From Corallococcus sp. AS-1-6 (GTDB taxonomy: Bacteria > Myxococcota > Myxococcia > Myxococcales > Myxococcaceae), in contig NZ_JAIQDE010000017.1 in the NCBI RefSeq assembly GCF_020037015.1, positions 120,498 through 184,497 on the forward strand: a stretch of 64,000 nt of DNA. Direction: 5' to 3'. Each line of letters starts with the position of its first letter. The stretch's first letter is position 1. Of this stretch, positions 1 through 8,173 are shown piece by piece. The notes beneath the pieces are model-generated. The model saw nothing but the letters and a program-made list of their open reading frames with translations, was not told the origin of the DNA and did no database searches. Position numbers and translations under genes: made by a program.

Positions 1-42
1 CTGGGGCAGCACCTCCAGGTGATGGCGCGGCGCAAGGGCTGA
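1..42 (+). CDS. C-terminal end of an upstream gene (partial)
   Basis: The first 42 bases read in frame as the last 13 residues of a protein ending in a basic tail (ARRKG) and a TGA at 40-42. The DUF692 gene starts only four bases later, so the two are probably co-transcribed. In MNIO loci the gene just upstream of the DUF692 enzyme often encodes the precursor peptide or a membrane partner, but too little is visible here to tell which. Confidence 0.5.
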   Translation: MGQHLQVMARRKG

Positions 43-46
43 CGCC

Positions 47-877
47 ATGGGCCTCCCCTTCCTGGGCGTGGGGCTCAGCTACCGCTGGGACCTCAATCCG
101 CACCTGGCGCGCGGCAACCCCGGCGTGGACTGGCTGGAGGTGACGCCCGAGCACTTCCTGCCGCTCACGCCGGACTCGGAGCGGCGGCTGGAGCTGCTCG
201 CGAAGCGCTACCCGCTGGTGGGCCACAGCCTGGAGCTGTCGGTGGGCTCGGACGGCGTGGACGCGCCCGGCTACCGCGAGGGCTTGAAGCGCATCCGTCA
301 CGTCACGAAGAGCGTCTGGCACGGGGACCACCTGTGCTTCACGCGCGTGGGCAACCTGCCCCTGCGCGCGCTGACGCCGGTGCCGCTGACGGAGGAGGCG
401 GTGGCCACGTGCGTGCGCAACGTGAAGGCGGCGCAGGCGGACCTGGACGTGCCCTTCGTGGTGGAGAACATCGCGTATCTCTTCCACACGCCGCTCAACA
501 CGCTGGATGAGGCGGAGTTCCTGCGCCGCGTGGTGGAGGGCGCGGACTGCGGGCTGCTGCTGGATTTGCACAACCTCCACTGCAACGCGGTCAACCACGG
601 GTTCGACCCGTATGCCTTCCTGGACCGTCTGCCATTGGAGCGCGTGGTGCAGGTGCACCTGGCCGGCGGCGTCACGGTGGAGGGGCTGAGATTGGACAGC
701 CACTCCGCGCCGTCGCCGGAGGAGGTGTGGCGCTTGTTGGAGTACGTGGCGCCACGCAGCCCGGTGCGCGGGGTGAACTTCGAGATGGACAGCGGCTTTC
801 CTCCCTTCTCGCGGCTGGTGGAGGAGCTGGCCCGCGCGCGCGCCATCCTCCAGCGCTGCGGTGCGAGCGCGGCATGA
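47..877 (+). CDS. DUF692 / MNIO family multinuclear non-heme iron oxidase
   Basis: The 276-residue protein is a TIM-barrel of the DUF692 family, now called MNIO enzymes. Characterised members (MbnB, bufferin and related enzymes) use a multinuclear iron centre to modify cysteine or other residues of ribosomal peptides. Metal-site candidates are visible in the usual order: H60 in GHSLELS, H92/H95 in WHGDHL, E140-N141 in VVENIAY, D173/H175 in LLLDLHN, H204 in VQVHLAGG, D217/H219 in LDSHS and E246 in NFEMDSG. The length is normal for the family. The next gene starts within its stop codon (ATGA), so the two are translationally coupled, which fits the enzyme/partner pairs in bufferin-type clusters. 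The substrate peptide is not in the window and may lie upstream. Confidence 0.88.
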   Translation: MGLPFLGVGLSYRWDLNPHLARGNPGVDWLEVTPEHFLPLTPDSERRLELLAKRYPLVGHSLELSVGSDGVDAPGYREGLKRIRHVTKSVWHGDHLCFTRVGNLPLRALTPVPLTEEAVATCVRNVKAAQADLDVPFVVENIAYLFHTPLNTLDEAEFLRRVVEGADCGLLLDLHNLHCNAVNHGFDPYAFLDRLPLERVVQVHLAGGVTVEGLRLDSHSAPSPEEVWRLLEYVAPRSPVRGVNFEMDSGFPPFSRLVEELARARAILQRCGASAA

Positions 878-1467
878 GCTACCCACGAACCTTGGAGGTC
901 CTGGCGCGGCTGCACGTGGATCCCCGCTTCCGTGAAGCGTGGCGCCGCGATGCCCCCGGCGCCCTGGCCCCGCTGGGCCTGACGCCGTCGGACGCGGAGG
1001 CGCTCCAGCGGGTGGAGCCGGTGGTGGTGGAGCGCGCCGGCCGGATGATGGACTTCCACCGCACCGAGCGCGTGCGCGAACAGCTCCCCTGGGTGGATGA
1101 AGCGAAGCGGCCGGAGCTGGGATGGCTGCGCGCGCGCTTCCTCCAGGACGTGCCGCCGGAGGTGCTCAACCGCGAGGAGGCCATCGCCTACTGCCGCTTC
1201 CTGGAGGCCGGTGAGCACGCGAAGCTGCCCGCGTACGTGCCTCAGTTGGCCCGGTGCGAACGGCTGCGCCTGTCGCTCGCGTGGGGGCTCGTCCCCATGC
1301 CGGCGTCAGGGCTGTTCGTGGAGTCCTTCGACCACCCGGTGCTCACGCTGCTCGCCGCGCTGGACGCGCCGGGCTGGCCCCCGGTGGAGCCGAAGCCCAC
1401 GCGCGTGGAGTACCTCAAGGTGCCCGGCCTGCCCGCCGTGATGCCTCGCGAGCTGCCGTCACCTTGA
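874..1467 (+). CDS. Partner protein of the MNIO enzyme (BufC/HvfC-like position)
   Basis: This 197-residue protein starts at ATG 874, overlapping the DUF692 stop by four bases; the open frame extends further upstream but the coupled ATG is the natural start. It is helical at the N-terminus (RTLEVLARLHVDPRFREAW, then APLGLTPSDAEAL), resembling the region that precursor-recognising partners of MNIO enzymes (DUF2063/BufC-type) present to their peptides. The C-terminal half has no recognised motif. Assignment as partner rests on coupling and position rather than strong sequence recognition, so it could be a different small helical protein. Confidence 0.7.
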   Translation: MSYPRTLEVLARLHVDPRFREAWRRDAPGALAPLGLTPSDAEALQRVEPVVVERAGRMMDFHRTERVREQLPWVDEAKRPELGWLRARFLQDVPPEVLNREEAIAYCRFLEAGEHAKLPAYVPQLARCERLRLSLAWGLVPMPASGLFVESFDHPVLTLLAALDAPGWPPVEPKPTRVEYLKVPGLPAVMPRELPSP

Positions 1468-1483
1468 GGTGCCCCGTGAGCCT

Positions 1484-1978
1484 TCAGTGCTTGCGGTGGT
1501 GCGTCTTCTCGTAGGTGCCCATGAGCTGCGTCTCACCCACGATGTGGCCCTGCATCGCCTTGAGCAGCTCCGTGCGGGTGGGCTGGTTCAGGTCCGGCAG
1601 CACCGTGTCCAGGGCGTACAGCTTGAAGAAGTACCGGTGGCTCCCGATGGGAGGCATGGGGCCGCCGTAGTCCTGCCGGCCGAAGTCGTTGCGCCCCAGC
1701 TTCACCCCGTCGGGCAGCACGTCCAGGGTGGCCCCGTCCGGGATGTTCTGGGCGTTGACCGGGAGGTTGTAAAGGACCCAGTGGCAGAAGGTGCGCTGGG
1801 GGTTCGCCGGGTCCGGCGCGTCCGGGTCCTCCACGATGAGGGCCAGGCTCCTGGCCCCGGCGGGGAGGTTCTCCCAGTGCAGGGGAGGCGCCTTGTCGTC
1901 CCCCTCGCCGGTGTAGGCGATGGGGATGGGCATCCCGTCCTTGAACTTCGGAGAGGTGAGCTCGAGCGGCTTCGGCAT
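1484..1978 (-). CDS. YbhB/YbcL family Raf kinase inhibitor-like (PEBP) protein
   Basis: A 164-residue phosphatidylethanolamine-binding-protein fold. The family hallmarks are present: DPDAP in the ligand-pocket loop, then CHWVLYNLP, and GSHRYFFKLYALD near the C-terminus. Start ATG at 1978 gives the family's usual cytoplasmic length and no signal peptide. Bacterial members are small soluble proteins of uncertain role. The gene converges on the MNIO pair with only a short gap and stands apart from the divergent ATP synthase genes across a 384-bp spacer. Confidence 0.9.
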   Translation of the reverse strand: MPKPLELTSPKFKDGMPIPIAYTGEGDDKAPPLHWENLPAGARSLALIVEDPDAPDPANPQRTFCHWVLYNLPVNAQNIPDGATLDVLPDGVKLGRNDFGRQDYGGPMPPIGSHRYFFKLYALDTVLPDLNQPTRTELLKAMQGHIVGETQLMGTYEKTHHRKH

Positions 1979-2362
1979 GCGTGACTCCTCGGGCATGAAC
2001 GGCCAACGTGACCCCTGCCAAGCTGGCGATGACGTGGGCCCGGTGCTGAGAGACGGAGGGCGCTCCGCCCGGCCGCCCGTCACCTCCCTGGGGCCCCGTC
2101 GCCGCTGATCCTCCGGGCGCCCCCCGGGACGCCTGCTCCTCCGAGCCCCTCTTTCAGAGGAGAAACCACCCCCATGGCCCCGGCGCCGTGGTAGCTGCGC
2201 TTGCGGGTGCCGCAACCGCTGCTGGCGGTGGGGTGGCCCGGGTCCCCGTACCGGTTGCACGCGCCGCGCATTCGGTGCTAAGCGGCGCCCGCGCGTGTAT
2301 GGGCGGGGTCGGGGTTGGTGAAGGAAACCCAAGACTTTCCCGGGGTTTGGTGAGGCGTCCGC
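1979..2362. other. Intergenic region upstream of the F0 operon
   Basis: This 384-bp spacer lies between the divergent PEBP-like gene and atpZ, so it should hold promoters for both. It contains GC-rich stretches and a short AAACCC / GGGTTT inverted repeat shortly before atpZ, but no confident -35/-10 pair. No coding potential was recognised. Confidence 0.4.
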
Positions 2363-2629
2363 ATGGCAGACCAGGAGCCTCGCAAGCAGGAGGACGCGCC
2401 GGGCAGTGAGCTGGGCGAGACGGCCCGGCAGATGCGGGCGGCGGAGCCGTACATCTCCGCGGTCTGGAAGCTGGTGGGCGGGGCGGTGGTGGGGGTCCTG
2501 GGAGGCTACTTCCTGGACCGGTGGCTGGGGACGTCGCCCTGGCTGCTCCTGGGCTTGAGCCTGGTGGGGATTGGCGTGGGGTTCTACGGCTTCCTCCACG
2601 CGATGGCGCGGCTGGGGAAGCGCAAGTGA
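2363..2629 (+). CDS. atpZ: AtpZ/AtpI family F0F1-ATPase accessory subunit
   Basis: An 88-residue protein with a charged N-terminus and two hydrophobic helices (about residues 34-50 and 55-75). The glycine-rich VGGAVVGVLGGYFLDRWLG motif is typical of AtpZ (F0F1-ATPase_gene1 family). AtpZ works with AtpI in ATP synthase assembly and possibly Mg2+ supply. It is the first gene of the F0 cluster, and its stop overlaps the GTG start of the next gene (GTGA), showing translational coupling. Position directly ahead of the subunit a gene supports the call. Confidence 0.85.
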   Translation: MADQEPRKQEDAPGSELGETARQMRAAEPYISAVWKLVGGAVVGVLGGYFLDRWLGTSPWLLLGLSLVGIGVGFYGFLHAMARLGKRK

Positions 2630-3039
2630 CGGGGACGGGCGGACAGCCGAAGCGGGACCCGTTCTGGTCGCACGCGGGGCTGGCGGCGGCGGTGATGGGC
2701 GTGGGCGCGGTGGTGGCGGCGGCGCTGCCGAAGGTGACGGAGGACCGGGTCTCCGCGCTGCTGGGCGTGGGAATCGCGGCGGTGACGGGCGTGCTGGCGC
2801 TGGTGCTCAAGCGGCGCGCGGCGATGCAGGCGGATTTGAAGGCGGCGTTGAAGGTGGTCGGGGTGGTCTTCGCTCTGCGGGGCGTGGGCGTGGGGATCGG
2901 GCTGGCGTGGGTGGTGTCCCGGGGTTTGAGCGCGATCGCGTTCGTGGGCGGCTTCTTCGGCGTCTACTTCGCGCTGCAGTGGATTGAAGTCAGCTACGTG
3001 ATGGCCGCGTCGAAAGACACGGCGGGCGGAGACGAGTGA
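2626..3039 (+). CDS. AtpI-like membrane protein of the F0 cluster
   Basis: I chose the GTG at 2626, which overlaps the atpZ stop by four bases, giving 137 residues; the same frame is open further upstream inside atpZ but that part is a shadow. Four hydrophobic helices are visible (about residues 14-30, 37-52, 67-95 and 98-115). Sequence in this family is poorly conserved; the AtpI (uncI-like) call rests on size, four-helix topology and position between atpZ and atpB. Its TGA overlaps the atpB ATG as TGATG. Confidence 0.7.
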   Translation: MTGTGGQPKRDPFWSHAGLAAAVMGVGAVVAAALPKVTEDRVSALLGVGIAAVTGVLALVLKRRAAMQADLKAALKVVGVVFALRGVGVGIGLAWVVSRGLSAIAFVGGFFGVYFALQWIEVSYVMAASKDTAGGDE

Positions 3040-4094
3040 TGCGCAAGGCAATGGTGCTGTTCGCCTGTCTGTTCGCGGGCGCCGTGTGGGCCTCCGACCC
3101 GGCCGGCGAGCACGGTTACGCGAACGAGTCCAAGGACGCCGAGGGCGAGGACGTCGCCGGCTACATCCTCCACCACGTGGCGGACTCGAACGAGTACGAG
3201 TTCGAGGTCCCCCTCAGCCACAACCACATCCCCATCCACCTGCCGCAGATCCTCATCCCGCTGAGCGAGGGCGCCTGCACGCCGGTGGCCGACCCGCACG
3301 GCGGCGGTCACGGCGAGGTCTACCCGGGCCTGGGCGCCGGCTGCCTGGACCTCTCCATCACCAAGCACACGGTGATGATGTGGCTGGCGGCGCTGCTGCT
3401 CATCGGCTCCATCCTCATCTGGAGCAACCGCGACAAGACGAAGCTCGTGCCGCGCGGCGCCGGGGCGAACCTCTTCGAGATGCTCGTGCTGTTCGTGCGC
3501 GACGAGCTGGCCATCAAGAACATCGGCAAGGAGGAGGGCCCCCGGTACGTGCCCTACCTGCTCACCGCGTTCTTCTTCATCCTCTTCATGAACCTGCTGG
3601 GCCTGTTCCCCTGGATGGCGACCGCCACGGGCAACATCGCGGTCACCTGCGGCCTGGCGCTGTGCACCTTCTTCGTCACGCAGGCGGCCGGCATCCGCGC
3701 GGCGGGCATCGGCGGCTACCTCAAGCACCTGACGGGCGGCGTGGCCCCCTGGCTGTGGCCCATCATGATTCCGGTGGAGTTCCTGGGCCTGTTCACCAAG
3801 CCCTTCGCGCTCACCATCCGTCTGTTCGCCAACATGCTGGCGGGCCACATCGTCATCTTCTTCCTGCTGGGCCTCATCTTCATGCTCCGCAACCCCGCGG
3901 TGGCGCTGGTGAGCGTGCCGTTCGCCTTCGGCATCTACCTGCTGGAGCTGTTCGTGGCCTTCGTGCAGGCGTACGTGTTCACCATGCTGTCGGCGCTGTT
4001 CATCGGGATGAGCGTGGCCATGGGCCACCACCACGACGAGCACCACGAGGGTGGCGCCAGCCACGACCACGGCAAGGCCCACCACGTCGGCTGA
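3039..4094 (+). CDS. atpB: ATP synthase F0 subunit a
   Basis: A 351-residue subunit a, the stator half-channel for protons. Start ATG 3039 overlaps the preceding stop; a GTG one codon earlier is also possible. It begins with a cleavable-looking signal ([13 protein letters not shown]), followed by an unusually long acidic and His-rich periplasmic segment to about residue 105, then membrane helices. The essential arginine helix is seen as [15 protein letters not shown] and the last helix as [21 protein letters not shown]. The C-terminus is a short His-rich tail ([10 protein letters not shown]). The extra N-terminal domain makes it longer than the E. coli protein, as in other delta-proteobacteria-type subunits. 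Confidence 0.97.
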   Translation: MRKAMVLFACLFAGAVWASDPAGEHGYANESKDAEGEDVAGYILHHVADSNEYEFEVPLSHNHIPIHLPQILIPLSEGACTPVADPHGGGHGEVYPGLGAGCLDLSITKHTVMMWLAALLLIGSILIWSNRDKTKLVPRGAGANLFEMLVLFVRDELAIKNIGKEEGPRYVPYLLTAFFFILFMNLLGLFPWMATATGNIAVTCGLALCTFFVTQAAGIRAAGIGGYLKHLTGGVAPWLWPIMIPVEFLGLFTKPFALTIRLFANMLAGHIVIFFLLGLIFMLRNPAVALVSVPFAFGIYLLELFVAFVQAYVFTMLSALFIGMSVAMGHHHDEHHEGGASHDHGKAHHVG

Positions 4095-4108
4095 GCCGCA
4101 GAAGTTGA

Positions 4109-4140
4109 CGGGGCGCACGTCGGTGTGACGGCGCGCCCCG
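4109..4140 (+). promoter_or_regulatory. Hairpin between atpB and atpE
   Basis: CGGGGCGC at 4109-4116 pairs perfectly with GCGCCCCG at 4133-4140 across a 16-base loop. There is no T-run, so it is more likely an mRNA processing/stability element or weak attenuator than a full terminator. Confidence 0.5.
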
Positions 4141-4149
4141 GTTGAAGAC

Positions 4150-4172
4150 CCGGCGGTTCGAAAGGCCGCCGG
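4150..4172 (+). promoter_or_regulatory. Second hairpin in the atpB-atpE spacer
   Basis: CCGGCGG at 4150-4156 pairs with CCGCCGG at 4166-4172 around a 9-base loop. Together with the preceding hairpin it fills the 148-bp gap before atpE, in contrast to the tight coupling of the genes upstream. Such structures could protect or boost the atpE message, because the c subunit is needed in many copies. Confidence 0.5.
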
Positions 4173-4242
4173 AGGTAGTCCTGAAGGGATTTCACGACCC
4201 CCCCACAAGCGGGTCCCGCCTCACGAAAGAAGACGTGCTCCC

Positions 4243-4473
4243 ATGACCAACCTCGCTCTTGCCTTCCTCGCCGCCGGTATCGGCGCGGGTCTCTCCATCA
4301 TCGGCGCCGCGCTCGGCATCGGTAAGCTGGCCGCCGCCGCCATGGACGCCACGGGCCGTCAGCCGGCCGCTGGTGGCGACATCCGCACCACGATGATCAT
4401 CGCCGCGGCCCTCATCGAAGGCGCCACGCTGTTCGCGCTGGTCGTCTGCATCCTGCTGGCCATCAAGGTCTAG
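4243..4473 (+). CDS. atpE: ATP synthase F0 subunit c
   Basis: The 76-residue hairpin protein forms the rotor ring. Helix 1 is the glycine-rich AAGIGAGLSIIGAALGIG, the polar loop contains GRQPAAG, and helix 2 carries the ion-binding glutamate in AALIEGATLFAL. The residue after the glutamate is Gly rather than the Ser/Thr of sodium-coupled rings, and helix 1 lacks the sodium-site Gln, so proton coupling is inferred. A purine-rich stretch (GAAAGAAG) lies upstream of the ATG. It is flanked on both sides by hairpin-containing spacers. Confidence 0.97.
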   Translation: MTNLALAFLAAGIGAGLSIIGAALGIGKLAAAAMDATGRQPAAGGDIRTTMIIAAALIEGATLFALVVCILLAIKV

Positions 4474-4496
4474 TCAGGGCGTCGGTGTCACCGGGA

Positions 4497-4530
4497 GCCG
4501 GCGTCCTCTTCGGGAAGAAGGGGCGCCGGC
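4497..4530 (+). terminator. Hairpin after atpE, probable attenuator
   Basis: GCCGGCG at 4497-4503 pairs with CGCCGGC at 4524-4530, and the stem can continue inward with several G-C and G-T pairs. It sits between atpE and atpF without a T-run, so partial termination or message processing is more likely than a complete stop. Confidence 0.45.
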
Positions 4531-4614
4531 GTTCCGGCTCGCAGTGCGCAGCACCTGTGTCACCTGAAGTCTCCCGCATCCTCCCTCTGTCTTTCCGCTT
4601 CACCGGGACCCGCC

Positions 4615-5163
4615 ATGTTCCTGCCCTCTGTCCTCGCCGCCAGCAGCTTCGTGGAGGTCCGTCCGGGCCTCATCTTCTGGACCATCGTCACCTTCGTCAT
4701 CGTCCTGCTGGTGCTGCGGGCGAAGGCGTGGGGGCCCATCCTGTCGCTCGTCGAGGAGCGCGAGAAGCAGATCTCCAACGCCATCGAGAGCGCCAAGCGT
4801 GAGCGCGCCGAGGCGGAGAAGCTGCTCGCCGACCAGAAGACGGCCATCGCCGAGGCCCGCCGCGAGGCCGCGGAGACCACCCGCCGCGTGCAGGCGGACA
4901 TGGAGAAGTTCCGCGACGAGCTGATGGCCAAGAGCCGCAAGGAGGCGGAGGAGCTGAAGCTGTCCGCCCGCCGCGAGATTGAAGACCAGAAGGCCAAGGC
5001 CATCGCGGAGGTCCGCGCCATGGCCGTGGACCTGGCCATGGAAGTGGCCGGCAAGCTCATCAACGAGCGCATGGACGACGCCAAGCACCGCGCGCTGGCC
5101 GAGCAGTTCGTGCAGGGCCTGCCCGGCGCCACCAGCGCCACGGCGACCCGCCGCTCGGCCTAA
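4615..5163 (+). CDS. atpF: ATP synthase F0 subunit b
   Basis: A 182-residue peripheral-stalk subunit. One N-terminal membrane helix (FWTIVTFVIVLLVLRAKAW, about residues 21-39) is followed by a long charged coiled coil from about residue 45 to 150 rich in Glu, Lys and Arg, then a short tail. This is the normal b-subunit layout. No delta, alpha, gamma, beta or epsilon gene follows; the next gene is ychF, 45 bases on, so the F0 and F1 halves are encoded apart in this genome. Confidence 0.95.
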   Translation: MFLPSVLAASSFVEVRPGLIFWTIVTFVIVLLVLRAKAWGPILSLVEEREKQISNAIESAKRERAEAEKLLADQKTAIAEARREAAETTRRVQADMEKFRDELMAKSRKEAEELKLSARREIEDQKAKAIAEVRAMAVDLAMEVAGKLINERMDDAKHRALAEQFVQGLPGATSATATRRSA

Positions 5164-5208
5164 AGGCCGGGAGTCTTCCGCCGCGCCCGCCTGTTCCAGG
5201 AATCCATC

Positions 5209-6318
5209 ATGGCTCTCTCCATCGGCATCGTCGGTCTGCCCAACGTGGGCAAGTCCACCCTGTTCAACGCCCTGTCCGCCGCGGGCGCGCAGGCGGCGAA
5301 CTATCCGTTCTGCACCATCGAGCCGAACGTGGGCGTGGTGCCGGTGCCGGACGACCGCCTGGACCAGTTGTCGGCGCTCGTGAAGCCGCTGAAGAAGATC
5401 CCCACGTCGCTGGAGTTCGTGGACATCGCCGGCCTGGTGCGCGGCGCGTCCAAGGGCGAGGGCCTGGGCAATCAGTTCCTGGGGAACATCCGGCAGGTGA
5501 ACGCGGTGCTCCACGTGCTGCGCTGCTTCGAGGACGACAACGTCACCCACGTCGAGGGAGGCGTGAACCCGGTGCGGGACCGGGACGTGGTCGACACGGA
5601 GCTGTGCCTCAAGGACCTGGAGACCGTGGAGAAGCGCCGCGAGCGCTCGCTGAAGAACACCAAGGTCGGCGGCAAGGCGGGCGAAGAGGCCAAGGCCGAG
5701 GTGGCGCTCCTGGAGCGCATCAAGGCGAAGCTGGATGAAGGCATCACGGTGCGCGCGCAGAAGCTCACCGACGAAGAGAAGGCGACCATCCAGGACCTGT
5801 TCCTGCTGACGGACAAGCCCGTGCTGTACGTGGCGAACATCAGCGAGAAGCAGATTGGCAAGGAGGACGCGGACCCGCGCGTGCAGGCGGTGCGCGAGAT
5901 GGCCGCGAAGGAGGGCGCGGGCGTGGTGGTGCTGGCGGCGGCGCTGGAGTCTGAAATCCAGCAGCTCCCCGAGTCCGACCGTCCCGGCTTCCTGGCGGAC
6001 TCCGGCCTGACGGAGCCGGGCCTGCACAAGGTGGTTCGCGAGGGCTACAAGCTGCTGGGCCTGTGGACGTACTTCACGGTGGGCGAGCAGGAGTGCCGCG
6101 CGTGGACCATCCACAAGGGCTTCAAGGCGCCGCAGGCGGCGGGCGTCATCCACTCCGACTTCGAGCGCGGCTTCATCAAGGCGGAGGTCTTCTCGTGGAC
6201 CGACCTGGTGAAGCTGGGCAGCGAGTCGGCGGTGAAGGAGAAGGGCCTGCTGCGCGTGGAAGGCAAGGAGTACGTCGTGCAGGACGGCGACTGCATGCAC
6301 TTCCGCTTCAACGTCTGA
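5209..6318 (+). CDS. ychF: Redox-regulated P-loop ATPase YchF
   Basis: A 369-residue Obg-family ATPase of the YchF/OLA1 group, associated with ribosomes and stress adaptation. The P-loop is GLPNVGKST (residues 8-16), the switch motif is DIAGLVRGASKGEGLGN, and the adenine-specificity motif is seen as NISEK in place of NKxD, which explains ATP rather than GTP preference. The C-terminal TGS domain begins near residue 282 (FTVGEQECRAWTI) and contains the HSDFERGFIKAEV motif. Length is normal. It may be read through from atpF and is followed by a good terminator. Confidence 0.98.
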   Translation: MALSIGIVGLPNVGKSTLFNALSAAGAQAANYPFCTIEPNVGVVPVPDDRLDQLSALVKPLKKIPTSLEFVDIAGLVRGASKGEGLGNQFLGNIRQVNAVLHVLRCFEDDNVTHVEGGVNPVRDRDVVDTELCLKDLETVEKRRERSLKNTKVGGKAGEEAKAEVALLERIKAKLDEGITVRAQKLTDEEKATIQDLFLLTDKPVLYVANISEKQIGKEDADPRVQAVREMAAKEGAGVVVLAAALESEIQQLPESDRPGFLADSGLTEPGLHKVVREGYKLLGLWTYFTVGEQECRAWTIHKGFKAPQAAGVIHSDFERGFIKAEVFSWTDLVKLGSESAVKEKGLLRVEGKEYVVQDGDCMHFRFNV

Positions 6319-6349
6319 CGCGAAGCCTTCCCCGCTGTGGGAAGTGACG

Positions 6350-6393
6350 ACGGGCGCTGCCTTCCACTCACGGAAGGGGCGCCCGTTTCGTTT
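6350..6393. terminator. Bidirectional terminator after ychF
   Basis: ACGGGCGC at 6350-6357 pairs with GCGCCCGT at 6379-6386, with a further CCTTCC / GGAAGG inner stem, followed by TTCGTTT. It lies between the convergent ychF and a small minus-strand membrane-protein gene and could serve both. Confidence 0.8.
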
Positions 6394-6394
6394 G

Positions 6395-6748
6395 CTAGCG
6401 GGGACCGCTCAGCCACGTATAGCCCCAGAGGCCCACGGCCAGTGCGGCCAGCACGGTGGAGAGGATGGCGGAGCGCTTCGTGCGGCCGGCGGGGTCCGGG
6501 TAATTCAGGGCGTACTTCCACACGCCGCCCACGCGCAGGCCCAGGAAGAGGAGCAGGAGCACGGGGCCCACGACCTGCCAGCCCTCGGGGCGCTTGAGGA
6601 TGACGATCCACGAGGCGATGAACGCCACGTTGCCGAGCAGCATCAGGGCGGGATAGGGCAGGGTCGGGCGGGAGGTGTTCACGGGGCCGCCAGTGTGCGC
6701 ACGGGAGCCCGGAGCACCAAACGGAAAGCCGCGCGGCGTGCACGCCAT
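6395..6748 (-). CDS. Small membrane protein of unknown function
   Basis: Up to 117 residues with three hydrophobic segments (from the C-terminal side: AILSTVLAALAVGLWGYTWL, VVGPVLLLLFLGLRVGG and ALMLLGNVAFIASWIVIL). The real start is unclear: ATG at 6748 gives a Pro/Gly-rich leader, while GTG at 6682 begins 11 residues before the first membrane helix and may be preferred. Neither has a clear ribosome binding site. No family was recognised. It lies downstream of the citrate synthase-like gene on the same strand. Confidence 0.6.
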   Translation of the reverse strand: MACTPRGFPFGAPGSRAHTGGPVNTSRPTLPYPALMLLGNVAFIASWIVILKRPEGWQVVGPVLLLLFLGLRVGGVWKYALNYPDPAGRTKRSAILSTVLAALAVGLWGYTWLSGPR

Positions 6749-6777
6749 GTGACAGCCGTTTGAAATGTTTCACGGTG

Positions 6778-8073
6778 CTACCGGGCGGGGGCTTCCACGT
6801 AGCGTGCGCGGGGGCGGAGCAGGTGGCCCTGTTCCCGCTGCTCCAGGACGTGGGCGACCCAGCCCGCGGTGCGTCCCAGGCTGAAGAGCACGGTGGCGGC
6901 GCCGGAGGGCAGGCCCAGCGCGTCCGCGAGCATCACCAGGCCCCAGTCCAGGGACGGTGGGGGATGGCCGGCGTCGCGCATGGTGTCCATGACGGCGCGG
7001 GCCACGCGGACCCTGGGGGCTTCGGGCTTCACGCTCAACGCGGCGGCGACGAGGGGCGGCGTGCGCGGGTCGCCCTTCAGGTAGAGGCGGTGGCCGAAGC
7101 CCGTCACGGCTTCGCCCCGGCGCAGGCGGCCGTGGACGACCTGCGCGGCGCGCTCCGGACGGCCGACCTCCGCGATGAGCGCTTCCACGCGGTCGCAGGC
7201 GCCGCCGTGGCGGTGGCCGGAGATGGCCGCGAGCGCCGCGCTGATGCACGCGTACAGGTCCGCGCCGGAGGAGGCCGTCACGCGGGCCGCGAAGGTGGAG
7301 GTGTTCAGCTCGTGGTCGGCGCAGAGCACCAGCGCCAGGTTGATCAGCTCCGCGGTCCGCTTCGGCTTCGCGTCCCAGGCCGTGGCGAGTGAGGCGGCCA
7401 CCGTGGGTTCCTTCAACGCGCGAGCCACGCGGCCGGGAGCCTGGGCCACGCAGACCCAGGCGCCCAGGTGACGGATGAGCCTGCGCGCGCGGAGCATGTC
7501 CTGCTCCACGGGCGCGGCGAAGCGGCCCGCGTCGTTCGCGGCGAGGAGCGGCACCAGCGCCGCGAGCGCGGAGAGGGGCGGGGTGTCTCGCGGCAGCATG
7601 GCCGCCAGGGCGGTGGGGGTGACGGGCGATGGCTGCGCTTCCGGCGCGGGCCATGCGGTGGGCTCCCGCGGCAGGTGCCCGGTCCACAGCAGCTCCGCCA
7701 CGTCCTCGAAGCGGTGCCCTCGCGTGGCCAGCGCCACCGCGTCGTGGCCCCGGTACGCGAGCCCCTCTTCGCTGATGCGTGACACCGACGAGTCGATGAC
7801 GGGCTCGCCCCAGCGCAGGGCTCCGGAGGCCACCGCCGCGTGGCCCGCGCGGGCGTCGTGGCGCGTCTTCAGCCGCTCCACGTCCGCGCGCAGGTAGCGG
7901 TTCTCCTTCGTGCCCTTCTCCGGCACGCACCGCACGAGCCCCCGGCTGACGTAGGTGTAGAGCGTCGCCCGCTTCACGCCCAGCAGGGCCGCCGCCTCCT
8001 CCGCGCGCAGCAGCTCCTCCTCAACTGGATGGTCGAATCGAGATTGAGAACGTCCCCCTGCACGACGCACCAT
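6778..8073 (-). CDS. Citrate synthase-like protein with N-terminal MerR-type DNA-binding domain
   Basis: A 431-residue fusion. Residues about 18-65 form an excisionase/MerR-like helix-turn-helix (RAEEAAALLGVKRATLYTYV, then a basic wing and ADVERLK). The rest is a small-form citrate synthase fold with the active-site landmarks: His in ADHELNTSTFAAR, the GHRHGGA loop, the second His in GFGHRLYLKGDPR, and an Asp in SLDWGLVML near the C-terminus. The catalytic set therefore looks intact. It may make citrate or 2-methylcitrate, or act as a metabolite-sensing regulator. It diverges from the methyltransferase gene across a 100-bp promoter region. Confidence 0.85.
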   Translation of the reverse strand: MVRRAGGRSQSRFDHPVEEELLRAEEAAALLGVKRATLYTYVSRGLVRCVPEKGTKENRYLRADVERLKTRHDARAGHAAVASGALRWGEPVIDSSVSRISEEGLAYRGHDAVALATRGHRFEDVAELLWTGHLPREPTAWPAPEAQPSPVTPTALAAMLPRDTPPLSALAALVPLLAANDAGRFAAPVEQDMLRARRLIRHLGAWVCVAQAPGRVARALKEPTVAASLATAWDAKPKRTAELINLALVLCADHELNTSTFAARVTASSGADLYACISAALAAISGHRHGGACDRVEALIAEVGRPERAAQVVHGRLRRGEAVTGFGHRLYLKGDPRTPPLVAAALSVKPEAPRVRVARAVMDTMRDAGHPPPSLDWGLVMLADALGLPSGAATVLFSLGRTAGWVAHVLEQREQGHLLRPRARYVEAPAR

Positions 8074-8173
8074 GTTTCACGTGCCTCCCGGGCGCGGAGT
8101 CTCGACTCGACTGGACCCTCCTGTCGAGCTGGGCCGCTCGTGGGCGAGGCATGACCTGGCGGGGAGAACGACC

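Noticed and set aside
4243..4473. A sodium-dependent c subunit
   Set aside because: The residue after the ion-binding Glu is Gly, and the Gln and Ser/Thr ligands of sodium rings are missing.
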